The notes: generated by a model not told the origin, from the letters alone. Numbered from the stretch's first letter, positions 24,864 to 33,666 are shown. The stretch: DNA of 64,000 nucleotides from Streptosporangium album (GCF_014203795.1 NZ_JACHJU010000001.1:434001-498000); one strand, 5' to 3'. Numbers and translations are program-made.

Positions 24864-27464
24864 ATGAATCTTGCGGGGAGGTCGTCCACCTGGGTCGCGG
24901 TGGTCGCCGTGCTGGTCATCGGGGTCGCGACCTGGCTGCTGTGGCCGTCCGCGCCACAGGTCCGCGTCCAGGACCAGAAGATCACTGTCCTTGACGGGCC
25001 CGGCGGCGACCAGCGGGTCACGCTCGACACGAGTTTCTTCCCCCCCGCCGGGGGTGGCAGGGCACCGGCGGTGCTGCTCGCGCACGGTTTCGGCGGCAGC
25101 AAACAGAGCGTCCGGGCCGCAGCGGTACGGCTGGCACAGGAGGGTTACGCCGTGCTGACCTGGTCGGCACGGGGCTTCGGCCAATCCACCGGCCAGATCG
25201 CACTCAACTCCCCCGACTACGAGGTCAAGGACGTCCGCCAGCTCGTCGACTGGATGGCCAGGCGGCCCGAGGTCCAGCTCGACGCGGCCGGCGACCCTCG
25301 GGTGGGCATCGCGGGCGGCTCGTACGGCGGGGCGATCGCGCTGATGGCCGCCGCCTACGACGGCAGGATCGACGCGATCGTCCCCCAGATCACCTGGTAT
25401 GACCTGGCCGACGCGCTGTTCCCCGACGCAGCCGGCCGGGGGCCGCAGAACGGCGTGTTCAAGCGGATGTGGGCGGGGCTGTTCTTCAGCCGGGGCGGCC
25501 CGACGCCCGAGGCGGGGCTGGGCGGGGTGGGCGGACCAGGTGGACGTGCCGCTCCGCCCGCCACGCCGCCCGCCACGCCGCCGACCGCGCAGGAGATCCG
25601 GTGCGGCCGGTTCCTCCCGGAGATATGCGACATGTATCAGCAGGTGGCCCAGACCGGCCGGGCGACCCCGGGCGCGATCGAGACCCTGCGCAGGGCCAGC
25701 CCGATCTCCGTACCAGGGAAGATCAGGATTCCGACGCTGCTGCTCCAGGGACAGCGCGACTCGCTGTTCCCCCTGGGGCAGGCGGACGCCAACGCCAAGG
25801 CCGTCGCCGCGACCGGCGCCCCTGTCGGCGTGGCCTGGTTCGACGGCGGCCACGACGGCGGCAACGGCGAGGTCGACTGGATCCACGAGCGGACCCTCGG
25901 CTGGTTCGACCGCTACCTGAAGAAGGACACCGGCACCGACCTCGCGGGCAGCCCGTTCACCGTCACCCGCGACGGCGGCAGGGACCCGGGGACCCGCCGC
26001 CCGGTCCAGCTGCACGCCACCGCGGACGGCTATCCCGGTCTGGGCGGCACCGCCCGGACCACGGTGCCGCTCACCGGCACGGACCAGCAGGTGGCCAACC
26101 CGCCGGGCGGGTCCCCCGCCTCGATCTCCGCGGTCCCCGGCTTCGGCGCTCTCGCGGGTGGCGCGGGGAACCTGAGCGTGTCCATCGACATGCCGGGCCA
26201 GAGCGCCACCTTCGACTCCGCGCTGCTGGCCGCCCCGCTGCAGGTCACCGGCAGCTCCACCGTGAAGGTACGGGTGCACTCGGAGGAGACCTCCGCCGAC
26301 GGGGGCACCGGCCCGGGCGAGGTGACGCTGTTCGCCAAGCTCTACGACGTGGCCGGGGACACCCAGGCGCCGCTCCTGCCCGAGTCGCTCGCCGCTCCCG
26401 TCAGGATCGCCCTTCCCGAAGGCGGCACCGGCGAGGCCGTGGTCAGCCTGCCGGCCATCGATCACCGCTTCGACGTCGGGCACCGGCTGCGCGTCGCCTT
26501 CACCACCACCGATCTGGGGTACAACACCCCCTCCGCTCCGGCCGTCTACACGGTCGGCCTGGTCTCGCAGGCCGTGAGCGTGCCGACCGACGCCGCCCTG
26601 CGGACCCCCGCCGGCGGGCCCGCCTGGTGGACCTGGGCACTGCCGCTGGCCTCCCTCGTCATCGCGGGAGTCCTGCTGCTCACCGGACGCCGGCGCGGCG
26701 AGTACGGCCACGCCCCCGCCCCGGACGCCGTACCCCTGCGGATCGACGGCCTGACCAAGGCCTACCGCAACGGCGAGCTGGCGGTGAACGACCTCTCCTT
26801 CACCGTCGAGCAGGGCCAGGTGCTCGGCCTGCTCGGCCCCAACGGGGCGGGCAAGACCACCACCATGCGCATGATGATGGGCCTGATCCACCCCGACGCG
26901 GGCGAGATCCGGATCTTCGGCCGCCGGGTCGTCCCCGGCGCCCCGGTCCTGTCCCGGCTGGGCTCCTTCGTCGAGGGCCCCGGTTTCCTGCCGCACCTGA
27001 CCGGCCGGGCCAACCTGGAGCTCTACTGGAAGGCGACGGGCCGTCCCGCGCAGGACGCCCACTTCGCCGAGGCCCTGGAGATCGCCGGGCTCGGCGGAGC
27101 GCTGGAGCGCACCGTGCGGACTTACTCCCAGGGCATGCGCCAGCGTCTGGCCATCGCGCAGGCCATGCTCGGCCTGCCCGACCTGCTGGTCCTCGACGAG
27201 CCCGCCAACGGCCTCGACCCGCCCCAGATCCGCGAGATGCGCAGGGTCCTGATCTCCTATGCCGCGCGGGGCCGTACCGTCATCGTCTCCAGCCACCTGC
27301 TCGCCGAGGTGGAGCAGACCTGTAGCCACGTGGTGGTCATGCACCGGGGCCGCCTCATCACCGCCGGCCCGGTGAGCGAACTGCTGCGCGGCCGTACCTC
27401 CGCCAACGGCTCGGGCACCCGCCTGGAGGACGTGTTCCTGGACCTGATCGGAGAGAAAGCATGA
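24864..27464 (+). CDS. Fusion of exported alpha/beta-hydrolase (S15/CocE-like) with ABC-transporter ATPase
   Basis: This is a single frame of 866 residues with no internal stop. Residues 9-28 form an N-terminal membrane anchor. Residues 45-400 are an alpha/beta hydrolase of the X-Pro-dipeptidyl-peptidase/CocE type: oxyanion-region HGFGGSK, nucleophile Ser153 in GGSYGG, an Asp in GQRDSLFP and a His in DGGHDGG. Residues 400-570 are a jelly-roll-like domain as in CocE. A second membrane helix lies at about 588-609. Residues 615-866 are an ABC ATPase with Walker A GPNGAGKTTT, signature YSQGMRQRLAIAQAM and Walker B LVLDEPANGLDPP. The topology puts the hydrolase outside and the ATPase inside. The permease gene overlaps the stop as ATGA. 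The cargo is unknown. Confidence 0.88.
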   Translation: MNLAGRSSTWVAVVAVLVIGVATWLLWPSAPQVRVQDQKITVLDGPGGDQRVTLDTSFFPPAGGGRAPAVLLAHGFGGSKQSVRAAAVRLAQEGYAVLTWSARGFGQSTGQIALNSPDYEVKDVRQLVDWMARRPEVQLDAAGDPRVGIAGGSYGGAIALMAAAYDGRIDAIVPQITWYDLADALFPDAAGRGPQNGVFKRMWAGLFFSRGGPTPEAGLGGVGGPGGRAAPPATPPATPPTAQEIRCGRFLPEICDMYQQVAQTGRATPGAIETLRRASPISVPGKIRIPTLLLQGQRDSLFPLGQADANAKAVAATGAPVGVAWFDGGHDGGNGEVDWIHERTLGWFDRYLKKDTGTDLAGSPFTVTRDGGRDPGTRRPVQLHATADGYPGLGGTARTTVPLTGTDQQVANPPGGSPASISAVPGFGALAGGAGNLSVSIDMPGQSATFDSALLAAPLQVTGSSTVKVRVHSEETSADGGTGPGEVTLFAKLYDVAGDTQAPLLPESLAAPVRIALPEGGTGEAVVSLPAIDHRFDVGHRLRVAFTTTDLGYNTPSAPAVYTVGLVSQAVSVPTDAALRTPAGGPAWWTWALPLASLVIAGVLLLTGRRRGEYGHAPAPDAVPLRIDGLTKAYRNGELAVNDLSFTVEQGQVLGLLGPNGAGKTTTMRMMMGLIHPDAGEIRIFGRRVVPGAPVLSRLGSFVEGPGFLPHLTGRANLELYWKATGRPAQDAHFAEALEIAGLGGALERTVRTYSQGMRQRLAIAQAMLGLPDLLVLDEPANGLDPPQIREMRRVLISYAARGRTVIVSSHLLAEVEQTCSHVVVMHRGRLITAGPVSELLRGRTSANGSGTRLEDVFLDLIGEKA

Positions 27465-28354
27465 GTGACGTCCACGGCTCCGGTACGGCTCTCGCCGGCT
27501 CTCCGGACGGCGGTTCGGCGGCCGGCTACCTGTCCGGACGCACGCTGCCGCTGGCGGTGGAGGCCGTCCGCCAGTTCAAGCGGCGCCGCACGCTGGCCAT
27601 GTTCGGCCTGCTGCTCGCGCTGCCGTGGGTCCTGGTGATCGCGTTCACGTTCGGCGCCGGGTCCGGCCAGCCGGGCTCCACGCTGCGCATCTCCGACCTG
27701 GCGACCGAGGGGGGCCTGAACTTCGCCGCGTTCGCGCTGTCGGTGTCGGTCGGCTTCCTGCTGGTCGTCGCGGTGGCGCTGTTCTGCGGCGACACCGTGG
27801 CCAGCGAGGCGAGCTGGTCGTCGTTGCGCTACCTGCTGGCCGCTCCCATCCCCCGCGACCGGCTGCTGCGGCAGAAACTGATCGTCGCCATGGGCTACTC
27901 GGCGGCCGCGGTGATCTGCCTGCCGCTGATGGCTCTGCTGGCCGGGACTGTCGCGTTCGGCTGGAACGACGTCCGGGTGCCCGGTACCGGCGAGACCATC
28001 GCCGCGCTGGACGTTTTGCCCCGTTTCGGGATTGTGATCCTCTATGCCCTGATCAGCCAGTTCGTGGTCGCCGCACTGGCCTTCCTGCTCTCGGTCAGCA
28101 CCGACTCCCCGCTCGGCGCGGTCGGCGGGGCGGTCGGCCCGGTGATCGTGAGCAACATCCTGCAGGCGGTGGAGGCGCTCGGCCCGCTCCGGGAGTTCCT
28201 TCCGACCTTCTGGAACACGGCCTGGCTGGACGCTCTGGCGCCGCAGCCCGACTATGGCGGCATGATCAAGGGCGTCGCCGTGTCGATCACCTACTCGGCC
28301 GTCCTGGTCGCCGTCGCCTTCCGCCGCTTCCGACGCAGGGACGTCGTTTCTTAG
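27461..28354 (+). CDS. ABC-2 type transporter permease
   Basis: This protein of 297 residues has six membrane helices and the layout of an ABC-2 permease. RRRTLAMFGLLLALPWVLVI leads into the first helix, and DTVASEASWSSLRYLLAAPIPRDRLL is the conserved cytoplasmic loop that contacts the ATPase. It is coupled by ATGA overlap to the hydrolase-ATPase fusion and is certainly its partner. The type usually exports small hydrophobic molecules or peptides, or acts in self-resistance. Confidence 0.87.
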   Translation: MSDVHGSGTALAGSPDGGSAAGYLSGRTLPLAVEAVRQFKRRRTLAMFGLLLALPWVLVIAFTFGAGSGQPGSTLRISDLATEGGLNFAAFALSVSVGFLLVVAVALFCGDTVASEASWSSLRYLLAAPIPRDRLLRQKLIVAMGYSAAAVICLPLMALLAGTVAFGWNDVRVPGTGETIAALDVLPRFGIVILYALISQFVVAALAFLLSVSTDSPLGAVGGAVGPVIVSNILQAVEALGPLREFLPTFWNTAWLDALAPQPDYGGMIKGVAVSITYSAVLVAVAFRRFRRRDVVS

Positions 28355-28656
28355 CGTTTCGAGGCCACTTTCCGGTTACTTGGATATTCGCCCCGAATAT
28401 TCGCCGCGCGCGTCTACGACATAGCGGCATGGACGCTTTTCATATATAGGGCTAGCTATGTCCGTTTTTTACCCTTATGAGTTTTTTCATCATGTTCCAG
28501 GGTAGGAATCCCGCCGAATCGGAAGCGAGATGCCTCCGACACGTTCAGAGCGACAGACGCCAGTCCTCGGCGGCGTCTTCCCCCGTCCGGCCATTGATCG
28601 GTTTCTGGTGGGCGGACGGATCCCAAGACGGAGTGATCGATTGGGGAGTGGTGACC
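28355..28656. promoter_or_regulatory. Intergenic promoter region of the gas-vesicle operon
   Basis: This stretch of about 300 bp is AT-richer than its surroundings (28375-28500). It holds the dyad at 28384-28400, a TATATAGG-like element near 28443 and a T-run near 28465. It separates the ABC permease from the gas-vesicle genes. No other coding sequence is seen. Confidence 0.4.
28384..28400. promoter_or_regulatory. Operator-like dyad ATATTCG-CCC-CGAATAT
   Basis: Two perfect 7-bp half-sites, ATATTCG at 28384-28390 and CGAATAT at 28394-28400, flank CCC. It is AT-rich in a GC-rich genome and lies about 260 bp before the first gas-vesicle gene, so it is a candidate regulator site for that operon. 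It could also be the end signal of the preceding gene. Confidence 0.35.
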
Positions 28657-29346
28657 GTGAAGTGCGGAGCACAGATAGCCCTGGCTGTCGGTGCCGGATA
28701 CCTTCTGGGCCGGCACCGCAAGTTGCGGATGGCGCTCGGGCTGGCGGCGGCCGGCGCGACCGGCAAGCTGGGCGCGGGCGGGAGCGACCTGCTGCAACAG
28801 GGCCTGAAGCTGCTGGGCTCCTCTCCGGAGCTGGAAAAGATCGTTGACAGCGTCCGCGGCGAGCTGCTCGAGGCCGGCAAGGCCGCGGCGCGGGCGGCGG
28901 CGGGCAAGCAGATCGACACGCTGACCTCCAAGCTCCACAGCCGCGTGGAGTCGTTGCGGACTCCGGGTGGCGGCGGAGATGAGGAAGAAGAGGAAGAAGA
29001 GCCCATCCGCGGACGCCAGGCCCGGGGCGGCAAGGGCGGCAAGGCCCGCGCCGGCCGCGAGGAGCCGGAGGACGAGGAAGAAGAGGAGCTCGAAGAAGAG
29101 GAAGAGGAGGAAGAGGAGGAGGAGCCGATACCCGCACGCGGGCGGCGCGCCACACGCGGCCGGAGCCGTCCGGTGAGCAGGACCCGCGCCGTGCCCGAAG
29201 AGGACGAGGAAGAAGAGGAGGAAGAGGAAGAGGAGGAGGAGGAAGAAGAAGAGGAGCCACCGGCCAAGAGCGCACGACGCCGGGGCGGCGTGCAGCGTGA
29301 GAAGGCGGCCGCAGGCAGCCGTCCGGTCCGCCGGACGCGGGGGTGA
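28657..29346 (+). CDS. Gas-vesicle cluster accessory protein, GvpY-like, with poly-Glu blocks
   Basis: This protein of about 229 residues opens MKCGAQIALAVGAGYLLGRH, a short hydrophobic segment. A helical region follows (LLQQGLKLLGSSPELEKIVD) and then three long Asp/Glu tracts broken by basic Arg/Lys patches. It has the position and form of GvpY in Streptomyces gas-vesicle clusters; its function there is not known. GTG 28657 is chosen because GGGGAG lies eight bases before it; GTG 28651 and 28633 are alternatives. The acidic blocks are encoded by GAR-codon runs (28979-29001, 29075-29125, 29197-29259). GTGA overlap with the next gene. Confidence 0.65.
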   Translation: MKCGAQIALAVGAGYLLGRHRKLRMALGLAAAGATGKLGAGGSDLLQQGLKLLGSSPELEKIVDSVRGELLEAGKAAARAAAGKQIDTLTSKLHSRVESLRTPGGGGDEEEEEEEPIRGRQARGGKGGKARAGREEPEDEEEEELEEEEEEEEEEEPIPARGRRATRGRSRPVSRTRAVPEEDEEEEEEEEEEEEEEEEEPPAKSARRRGGVQREKAAAGSRPVRRTRG

Positions 29347-30431
29347 GCCCGATGGCCGAGGAATCCCGGGCTCAGCCGGCGGAGGAAGCCGGCCCCGCAC
29401 TCCCCATCGACCAGCTCACCCAGGAACTGCGGAACCTCGCCGAGGCACTCGGGGAGCGGATCCTGTCATCGGCGACCGACAAGATCGGCGGTCTGACCGA
29501 GCGGCTGACCGACTATGTCGGCAGCGGTGGAACGGACCTCCTGGGAGCGATCACCGGATCATCGAAGCACCCGATGGCGGCCGGGCTCAAGGGGGTGGCC
29601 AAGATGGCCGGGGGCGGCCTGCTCAAGAAGATCACCAGGGGTGGCAAGAGCGGTAAGAGCAAGAAGCTCAAGCTGACCAACATCGTCGAGGCGCTCGACG
29701 TGGGTGCCCCACGCAGGCTCGTCTACAACCAGTGGACCCAGTTCGAGGACTTCCCCAGCTTCATGAAGAAGGTCGAGGGCCTCGACCAGGAGACCGACGA
29801 GAAGACGAGGTGGAAGGCCCAGATCTTCTTGTCGCACCGGACCTGGGAGGCGACGATCATCGAGCAGGTGCCCGACCGGCACATCATCTGGCGCTCCAAG
29901 GGGGCCAAGGGCTACGTCGACGGTGCCGTGACCTTCCACGAGGTCACCCCCGACATGACCCGGATCCTGCTCGTGCTGGAGTACCACCCGCAGGGACTCT
30001 TCGAGAGGACCGGCAACATCTGGCGGGCGCAGGGCCGGCGGGTACGCCTGGAGTTCAAGCACTTCCAGCGGCACGTCATGACGCAGACGCTGCTGCACCC
30101 CCACGATGTCGAGGGCTGGCGTGGCGAGATACGCGACAGCCAGGTCGTCAAGGACCACGAGACCGCCCTCAAGGAGGAGCAGGAGCAGCAAGAGCAGGAG
30201 CAGGAGCCGCAGGACGAGGAAGAGCCGAGGGAGGAGGGGATCGAGGAGCAGGAGGAGGAGCTGGAAGAGGGAGAGCAGGACGAGGAGGAGCCCGAGGAAG
30301 AGGAAGAAGAGGAGCCCGAGGAGGAGCCCCGGGCGAGACGCCCGGTACGTCGGCGCCGCGACACGGAGACGGGCGGCGACAGGCCACCTCCGCGCCCCGC
30401 CCGCCGCCGGGCCGGCACCCGAGGCGCATGA
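29343..30431 (+). CDS. Gas-vesicle cluster SRPBCC protein, GvpZ-like
   Basis: This protein of 362 residues has three parts. Residues 15-105 are helical with Gly-rich stretches. Residues 115-255 form an SRPBCC/cyclase-dehydrase fold (EALDVGAPRRLVYNQWTQFE, WEATIIEQVPDRHIIWRSKG, YHPQGLFERTGNIWRAQGRR). The C-terminal tail of about 100 residues is mostly Glu and Gln and ends in a basic RRPVRRRRD patch. SRPBCC proteins bind hydrophobic ligands, and the matching Streptomyces cluster gene is gvpZ. GTG 29343 overlaps the previous stop; ATG 29352 is also possible. Confidence 0.7.
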   Translation: MSPMAEESRAQPAEEAGPALPIDQLTQELRNLAEALGERILSSATDKIGGLTERLTDYVGSGGTDLLGAITGSSKHPMAAGLKGVAKMAGGGLLKKITRGGKSGKSKKLKLTNIVEALDVGAPRRLVYNQWTQFEDFPSFMKKVEGLDQETDEKTRWKAQIFLSHRTWEATIIEQVPDRHIIWRSKGAKGYVDGAVTFHEVTPDMTRILLVLEYHPQGLFERTGNIWRAQGRRVRLEFKHFQRHVMTQTLLHPHDVEGWRGEIRDSQVVKDHETALKEEQEQQEQEQEPQDEEEPREEGIEEQEEELEEGEQDEEEPEEEEEEEPEEEPRARRPVRRRRDTETGGDRPPPRPARRRAGTRGA

Positions 30432-30473
30432 CCCGGAGACCGGGAAGCGGGCACCGAGCCGAGGAGGCAGCAA

Positions 30474-30893
30474 ATGACCATCGTGCAATCTTCGGAAGGC
30501 GGGGCAGCCAGTCGTAGGTCTTCATCGAGCCTGGCCGACGTCATCGACACGATCCTCGACAAGGGCATCGTGATCGACGCCTACATCAGGGTCTCACTGG
30601 TCGGGATCGAACTCCTGACGATCGACGTGCGCATCGTCGTGGCCAGCGTCGACACCTACCTGCGTTTCGCGGAGGCCGTCAACCGGCTGGATCTCACGCA
30701 GACCGGCGGAAAGGGCCTGCCGGAGGTCATGGAGGGCATGACGCAGGGCGTGAGCAAGTCGAAGACCAAGGGCATCACCCAGGGCGTGGTGGAAGCGGCC
30801 GGGGAGAAACTGCGCGACCTCGTCGGCGATTCCGATGAGCCCGAGGAAGATCACGAACCGGTCCCCCGCCGGCATCGGAGGCGGGAGGAATGA
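30474..30893 (+). CDS. gvpA: Gas-vesicle structural protein GvpA
   Basis: This protein of 139 residues has the GvpA core at 19-77: [20 protein letters not shown], then [20 protein letters not shown] and [15 protein letters not shown]. This is the small amphipathic shell protein that builds the vesicle wall. Like Streptomyces GvpA it has an extended, charged C terminus ([18 protein letters not shown]) absent from cyanobacterial GvpA. It follows the GvpZ-like gene by 42 bp and has GAGGAGGCAGCAA before its ATG. Confidence 0.85.
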   Translation: MTIVQSSEGGAASRRSSSSLADVIDTILDKGIVIDAYIRVSLVGIELLTIDVRIVVASVDTYLRFAEAVNRLDLTQTGGKGLPEVMEGMTQGVSKSKTKGITQGVVEAAGEKLRDLVGDSDEPEEDHEPVPRRHRRREE

Positions 30894-30894
30894 A

Positions 30895-31707
30895 ATGCCC
30901 GGTTCTACCGGAAAGACGCGGACCGCTGGGACGGAGGAAGCCACCCGGCGCAAGCAGAGCAGCGGTTCCTATATCTACGGCATCGTCCCGGCAGACGTCG
31001 AGCTTTCCTCCGACGCCCGCGGCCTAGGCGATCCACCGGGGCGGATCAAGCTGGTACGGCACGGCCAGATCGCCGCGCTGATCAGCGAGGTCACTCTGGA
31101 CCGGCCGCTCGGCAGGCCGGACGACCTGATCGCCCATCAGCAACTGCTGGACGGCGCGGCGGTCGAGGTGCCCGTACTGCCGCTCCGCTTCGGAGCGGTG
31201 GTGACCGGCCCGAAGGCGGTCGTCGACGAGCTGCTCCGCCCGTATCACGACGAATTCCTGGCAGCCCTGAACGAGCTTGAGGGGCGGGTGGAGTACGTCG
31301 TCAAGGGACGCTACGTCGAGCAGGCGGTGATCGGCGAGGTTCTCGCGGAGAACCCCGAGGCCGCCCGGCTGCGCGAGGAGATTCACGGCCTGCCGGAGGA
31401 GGCGACGTGGGACGCGCGGATCCGGCTCGGAGAGGTGGTCGGCGAGTCCGTCGCGGCGAAGCGCGAGGCCGATACGGACATGCTGGTCGACGCCCTCGCT
31501 CCGCGGAGCGTCGCCGTCGTCGTACGTGAGCCGACCCATGAGCAGGACGCCGTGCACGTGGCATTCCTGGTCGAGAACGGCCAGGAGGCCGAGTTCAAGA
31601 GAATCGTCAAGAAGTTCGGCAAGCAGTGGACGGACCGGGTCACCCTGCGCCTGCTCGGTCCGCTGGCACCGTACGACTTCGTCATGACGCGGCGAGGGGA
31701 TGAATGA
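30895..31707 (+). CDS. gvpF: Gas-vesicle protein GvpF (GvpF/GvpL family)
   Basis: This protein of 270 residues has the GvpF/L pattern: SGSYIYGIVPADVELSSDA at the start, VLPLRFGAVVTG in the middle, and TLRLLGPLAPYDFV at the end. GvpF contacts GvpA during vesicle assembly. ATG 30895 is one base after the gvpA stop and follows GGAGGAATGAA, which fixes the start. The first 25 residues are a basic, Thr-rich extension. Confidence 0.88.
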   Translation: MPGSTGKTRTAGTEEATRRKQSSGSYIYGIVPADVELSSDARGLGDPPGRIKLVRHGQIAALISEVTLDRPLGRPDDLIAHQQLLDGAAVEVPVLPLRFGAVVTGPKAVVDELLRPYHDEFLAALNELEGRVEYVVKGRYVEQAVIGEVLAENPEAARLREEIHGLPEEATWDARIRLGEVVGESVAAKREADTDMLVDALAPRSVAVVVREPTHEQDAVHVAFLVENGQEAEFKRIVKKFGKQWTDRVTLRLLGPLAPYDFVMTRRGDE

Positions 31708-31710
31708 CGG

Positions 31711-31995
31711 ATGGAGCTATTCACCATGATCTTCGGCCTGCCGTTCGCTCCGATCCAAGGGTTGATCAAACTCGGTGAGCTGGTGCAGGACCAAGTCGAC
31801 CTCGAGACCCGGCACCCCGCGGCGGTCCGGCGCCGGTTGGAGGAGTTGGAGGAGGCCCGGCTCTCCGGCGAGATCACCGAGGAGGAGGAGGCCGAAGCGG
31901 TGGAACAGGTCCTCGAACAGATGACGGCCCAGCAGGACCTGCCCGGCATCGCCATGCCGAGCAGAGGCGGAGAAGAAGAGGACGAGGGGGGATGA
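31711..31995 (+). CDS. gvpG: Gas-vesicle protein GvpG
   Basis: This protein of 94 residues begins MELFTMIFGLPFAPIQGLIK, with the hydrophobic N-terminal helix of GvpG. A charged helical part follows (RRRLEELEEARLSGEITEEE) and then an acidic end. GvpG is a minor assembly protein that binds other Gvp proteins. It is 3 bp after gvpF. Confidence 0.88.
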   Translation: MELFTMIFGLPFAPIQGLIKLGELVQDQVDLETRHPAAVRRRLEELEEARLSGEITEEEEAEAVEQVLEQMTAQQDLPGIAMPSRGGEEEDEGG

Positions 31996-31999
31996 CCTC

Positions 32000-32452
32000 G
32001 TGCCGGTCAAACGCGGAACCCGCGACAAGCGCGCCACTGAGACGGAGTCCTCCGACGACCTCTACGAAGAGGACGAGGACGAGACGTACGACGAGGAGGA
32101 GGAGGACGACTTCGAGGACGAGGACGACTTCGAGGAGGAGGACGAGCCGCCGGAGGACACTCGGCGCGCGAGCCGGCGGTCACGCGCCCTCTCGGCGGTG
32201 ACCGCGGGCAAGGCCGGGCTACGGCACATCAGCGACCTGACGTCGAAGGAGGTCGAGGGCGTCACCTTCGTACGGCCGACGGAGGACGGCTGGCAGGTCG
32301 GGGTCGAGGTCGTCGAAGACCGCCGGATCCCGTCCTCGGGAGACATCCTCGCGCTCTACGAGGTGGAGATGGACCAGGAGGGGAACCTGCTGTCCTACCA
32401 CAGGACGCGGCGTTACAAGCGCGGCAGTGGCGACAACTGTGGAGCGTCGTGA
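32000..32452 (+). CDS. gvpO: Gas-vesicle protein GvpO
   Basis: This protein of 150 residues has a very acidic first half (residues 15-55 almost all Asp/Glu) and then the GvpO domain: LRHISDLTSKEVEGVTFVRP, GWQVGVEVVEDRRIPSSGDI, ALYEVEMDQEGNLLSYHRTR. GvpO is essential for vesicle formation in haloarchaea and is conserved in actinomycete clusters. GTG 32000 is 4 bp after gvpG. Confidence 0.85.
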   Translation: MPVKRGTRDKRATETESSDDLYEEDEDETYDEEEEDDFEDEDDFEEEDEPPEDTRRASRRSRALSAVTAGKAGLRHISDLTSKEVEGVTFVRPTEDGWQVGVEVVEDRRIPSSGDILALYEVEMDQEGNLLSYHRTRRYKRGSGDNCGAS

Positions 32453-32453
32453 G

Positions 32454-32879
32454 ATGACCAATCCAGCACGGTCCGGTTACACCTCCCCACAGGGTTACGG
32501 CAGGGGGGCGCCCTCGGGGGGCGGGTCGGCCAACCTGGCCGACATCCTGGAGCGGGTGCTCGACAGAGGCGTGGTGATCGTAGGGGACATCCGCGTGAAC
32601 CTGCTGGACATCGAGCTGCTCACGATCAAACTGCGGTTGCTGATCGCCTCGGTGGACACGGCGCGGGAGCTGGGCATCGACTGGTGGGAGCGCGATCCGT
32701 GGCTCAGCGCGCAGGACGGCGAACTGGAGGAGGAGAACCGCAGGCTCCGTGAGCGGTTCGCCGTCGCGGAGGGCCGCCGGGCGGGACGCCGGCCCCTCGA
32801 TGCGCGGGAAAAGGCCTCCGGGGCTCGGGAGGAGACCTCCGGGGAGCGATCCCCCAGGGGGAGGGAGCGCGGTGACTGA
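32454..32879 (+). CDS. gvpJ: Gas-vesicle protein GvpJ (GvpA/J family)
   Basis: This protein of 141 residues has a GvpA-like core at about 25-75 (SANLADILERVLDRGVVIVG, LLDIELLTIKLRLLIASVDT) and a charged C-terminal extension. It is shorter in the hydrophobic turn than GvpA and has VVIVGDIRVNLLDIEL, as in GvpJ, a minor wall or tip protein. ATG 32454 is one base after the gvpO stop. It overlaps gvpL by 8 bp. Confidence 0.82.
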   Translation: MTNPARSGYTSPQGYGRGAPSGGGSANLADILERVLDRGVVIVGDIRVNLLDIELLTIKLRLLIASVDTARELGIDWWERDPWLSAQDGELEEENRRLRERFAVAEGRRAGRRPLDAREKASGAREETSGERSPRGRERGD

Positions 32880-33666
32880 GGTCGGCACATACGTCTACGC
32901 GATCACACGTGAGGCGGGCGGTTCCCCCCCGGCGGATCTGACGGGTGTGGGAGGAGCACCGGTGAGGACGGTCGAGCACGCCGGCCTCGTCGCGTATGTG
33001 AGCACCGTTCCCCTGGAGGAGTTCGGGGAGGAGCCGCTGCGACGCTCGCTGGAGGATCTGGACTGGATCGGGGCCACGGCCCGCGCCCACCATCACGTCG
33101 TGGAGTCCGTGGCGGAGACGGTTCCGACGGCCCCCGTCCGGCTCGTGACCGTCTACAGCAGCGAGGAACAGGTGAGTGACCTGCTGGCCCGGCGGCACGA
33201 CGACTTCGTCGCGGTGCTCTCCCGTGTCGTCGGACGCAGGGAGTGGGGTGTCAAGGCGTACGCGGCGCGGGAGACGGCGCCTCCCCCGGCCGAGGAGGAG
33301 CCCACCGGAGGGGACGGTCCCGGCACCGCCTACCTGAAACGCCGGCAGGCGAGCCTGCACAGCCGCGAGGACGCGTGGCGTCACACGGCCGCCCAGGCCG
33401 AGCGCGTCCACACCACGTTGGCCGACGTCGCCGTCGCGAGCCTGCGCCAACGCCCCCAGGACCCGGAGCTGTCGGGCCGCACCGAGTCGATGGTGCTCAA
33501 CGGCGCCTACCTTGTCGACGACGACCGCGTCGGCGAGTTCACCGCCGCCCTCGACGCTCTCCGCGAGCGGGAAATCGATCTGGAGCTCACCGGTCCGTGG
33601 GCCCCTTACTCCTTCACCGCCCTCGATCTCGACACGGCCGGGCCGGAGGCGCCCGATGCCCCCTAG
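32872..33666 (+). CDS. gvpL: Gas-vesicle protein GvpL (GvpF/GvpL family)
   Basis: This protein of 264 residues begins TEVGTYVYAITREAGG and has RLVTVYSSEEQVSDLLARRH and ELTGPWAPYSFTAL. It is the second GvpF/L paralogue of the cluster. GTG 32872 with GGGGGAGGG upstream is chosen. Overlaps with both neighbours (8 bp with gvpJ, 11 bp with gvpS) show tight coupling. Confidence 0.85.
   Translation: MTEVGTYVYAITREAGGSPPADLTGVGGAPVRTVEHAGLVAYVSTVPLEEFGEEPLRRSLEDLDWIGATARAHHHVVESVAETVPTAPVRLVTVYSSEEQVSDLLARRHDDFVAVLSRVVGRREWGVKAYAARETAPPPAEEEPTGGDGPGTAYLKRRQASLHSREDAWRHTAAQAERVHTTLADVAVASLRQRPQDPELSGRTESMVLNGAYLVDDDRVGEFTAALDALREREIDLELTGPWAPYSFTALDLDTAGPEAPDAP

Noticed and set aside
24687..27344. 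A minus-strand open frame of 885 codons
   Set aside because: It is antisense to the hydrolase-ABC fusion, which has clear motifs. It has no domain and biased composition.
28545..29267. Minus-strand frames of poly-Ser or poly-Leu in the gas-vesicle region
   Set aside because: They are the complement of GAG/GAA runs coding poly-Glu in the vesicle genes.
28979..30330. Purine repeats as a CRISPR array or tandem satellite
   Set aside because: The repeats are short, irregular, in frame and code for Glu. There are no spacers of constant length.
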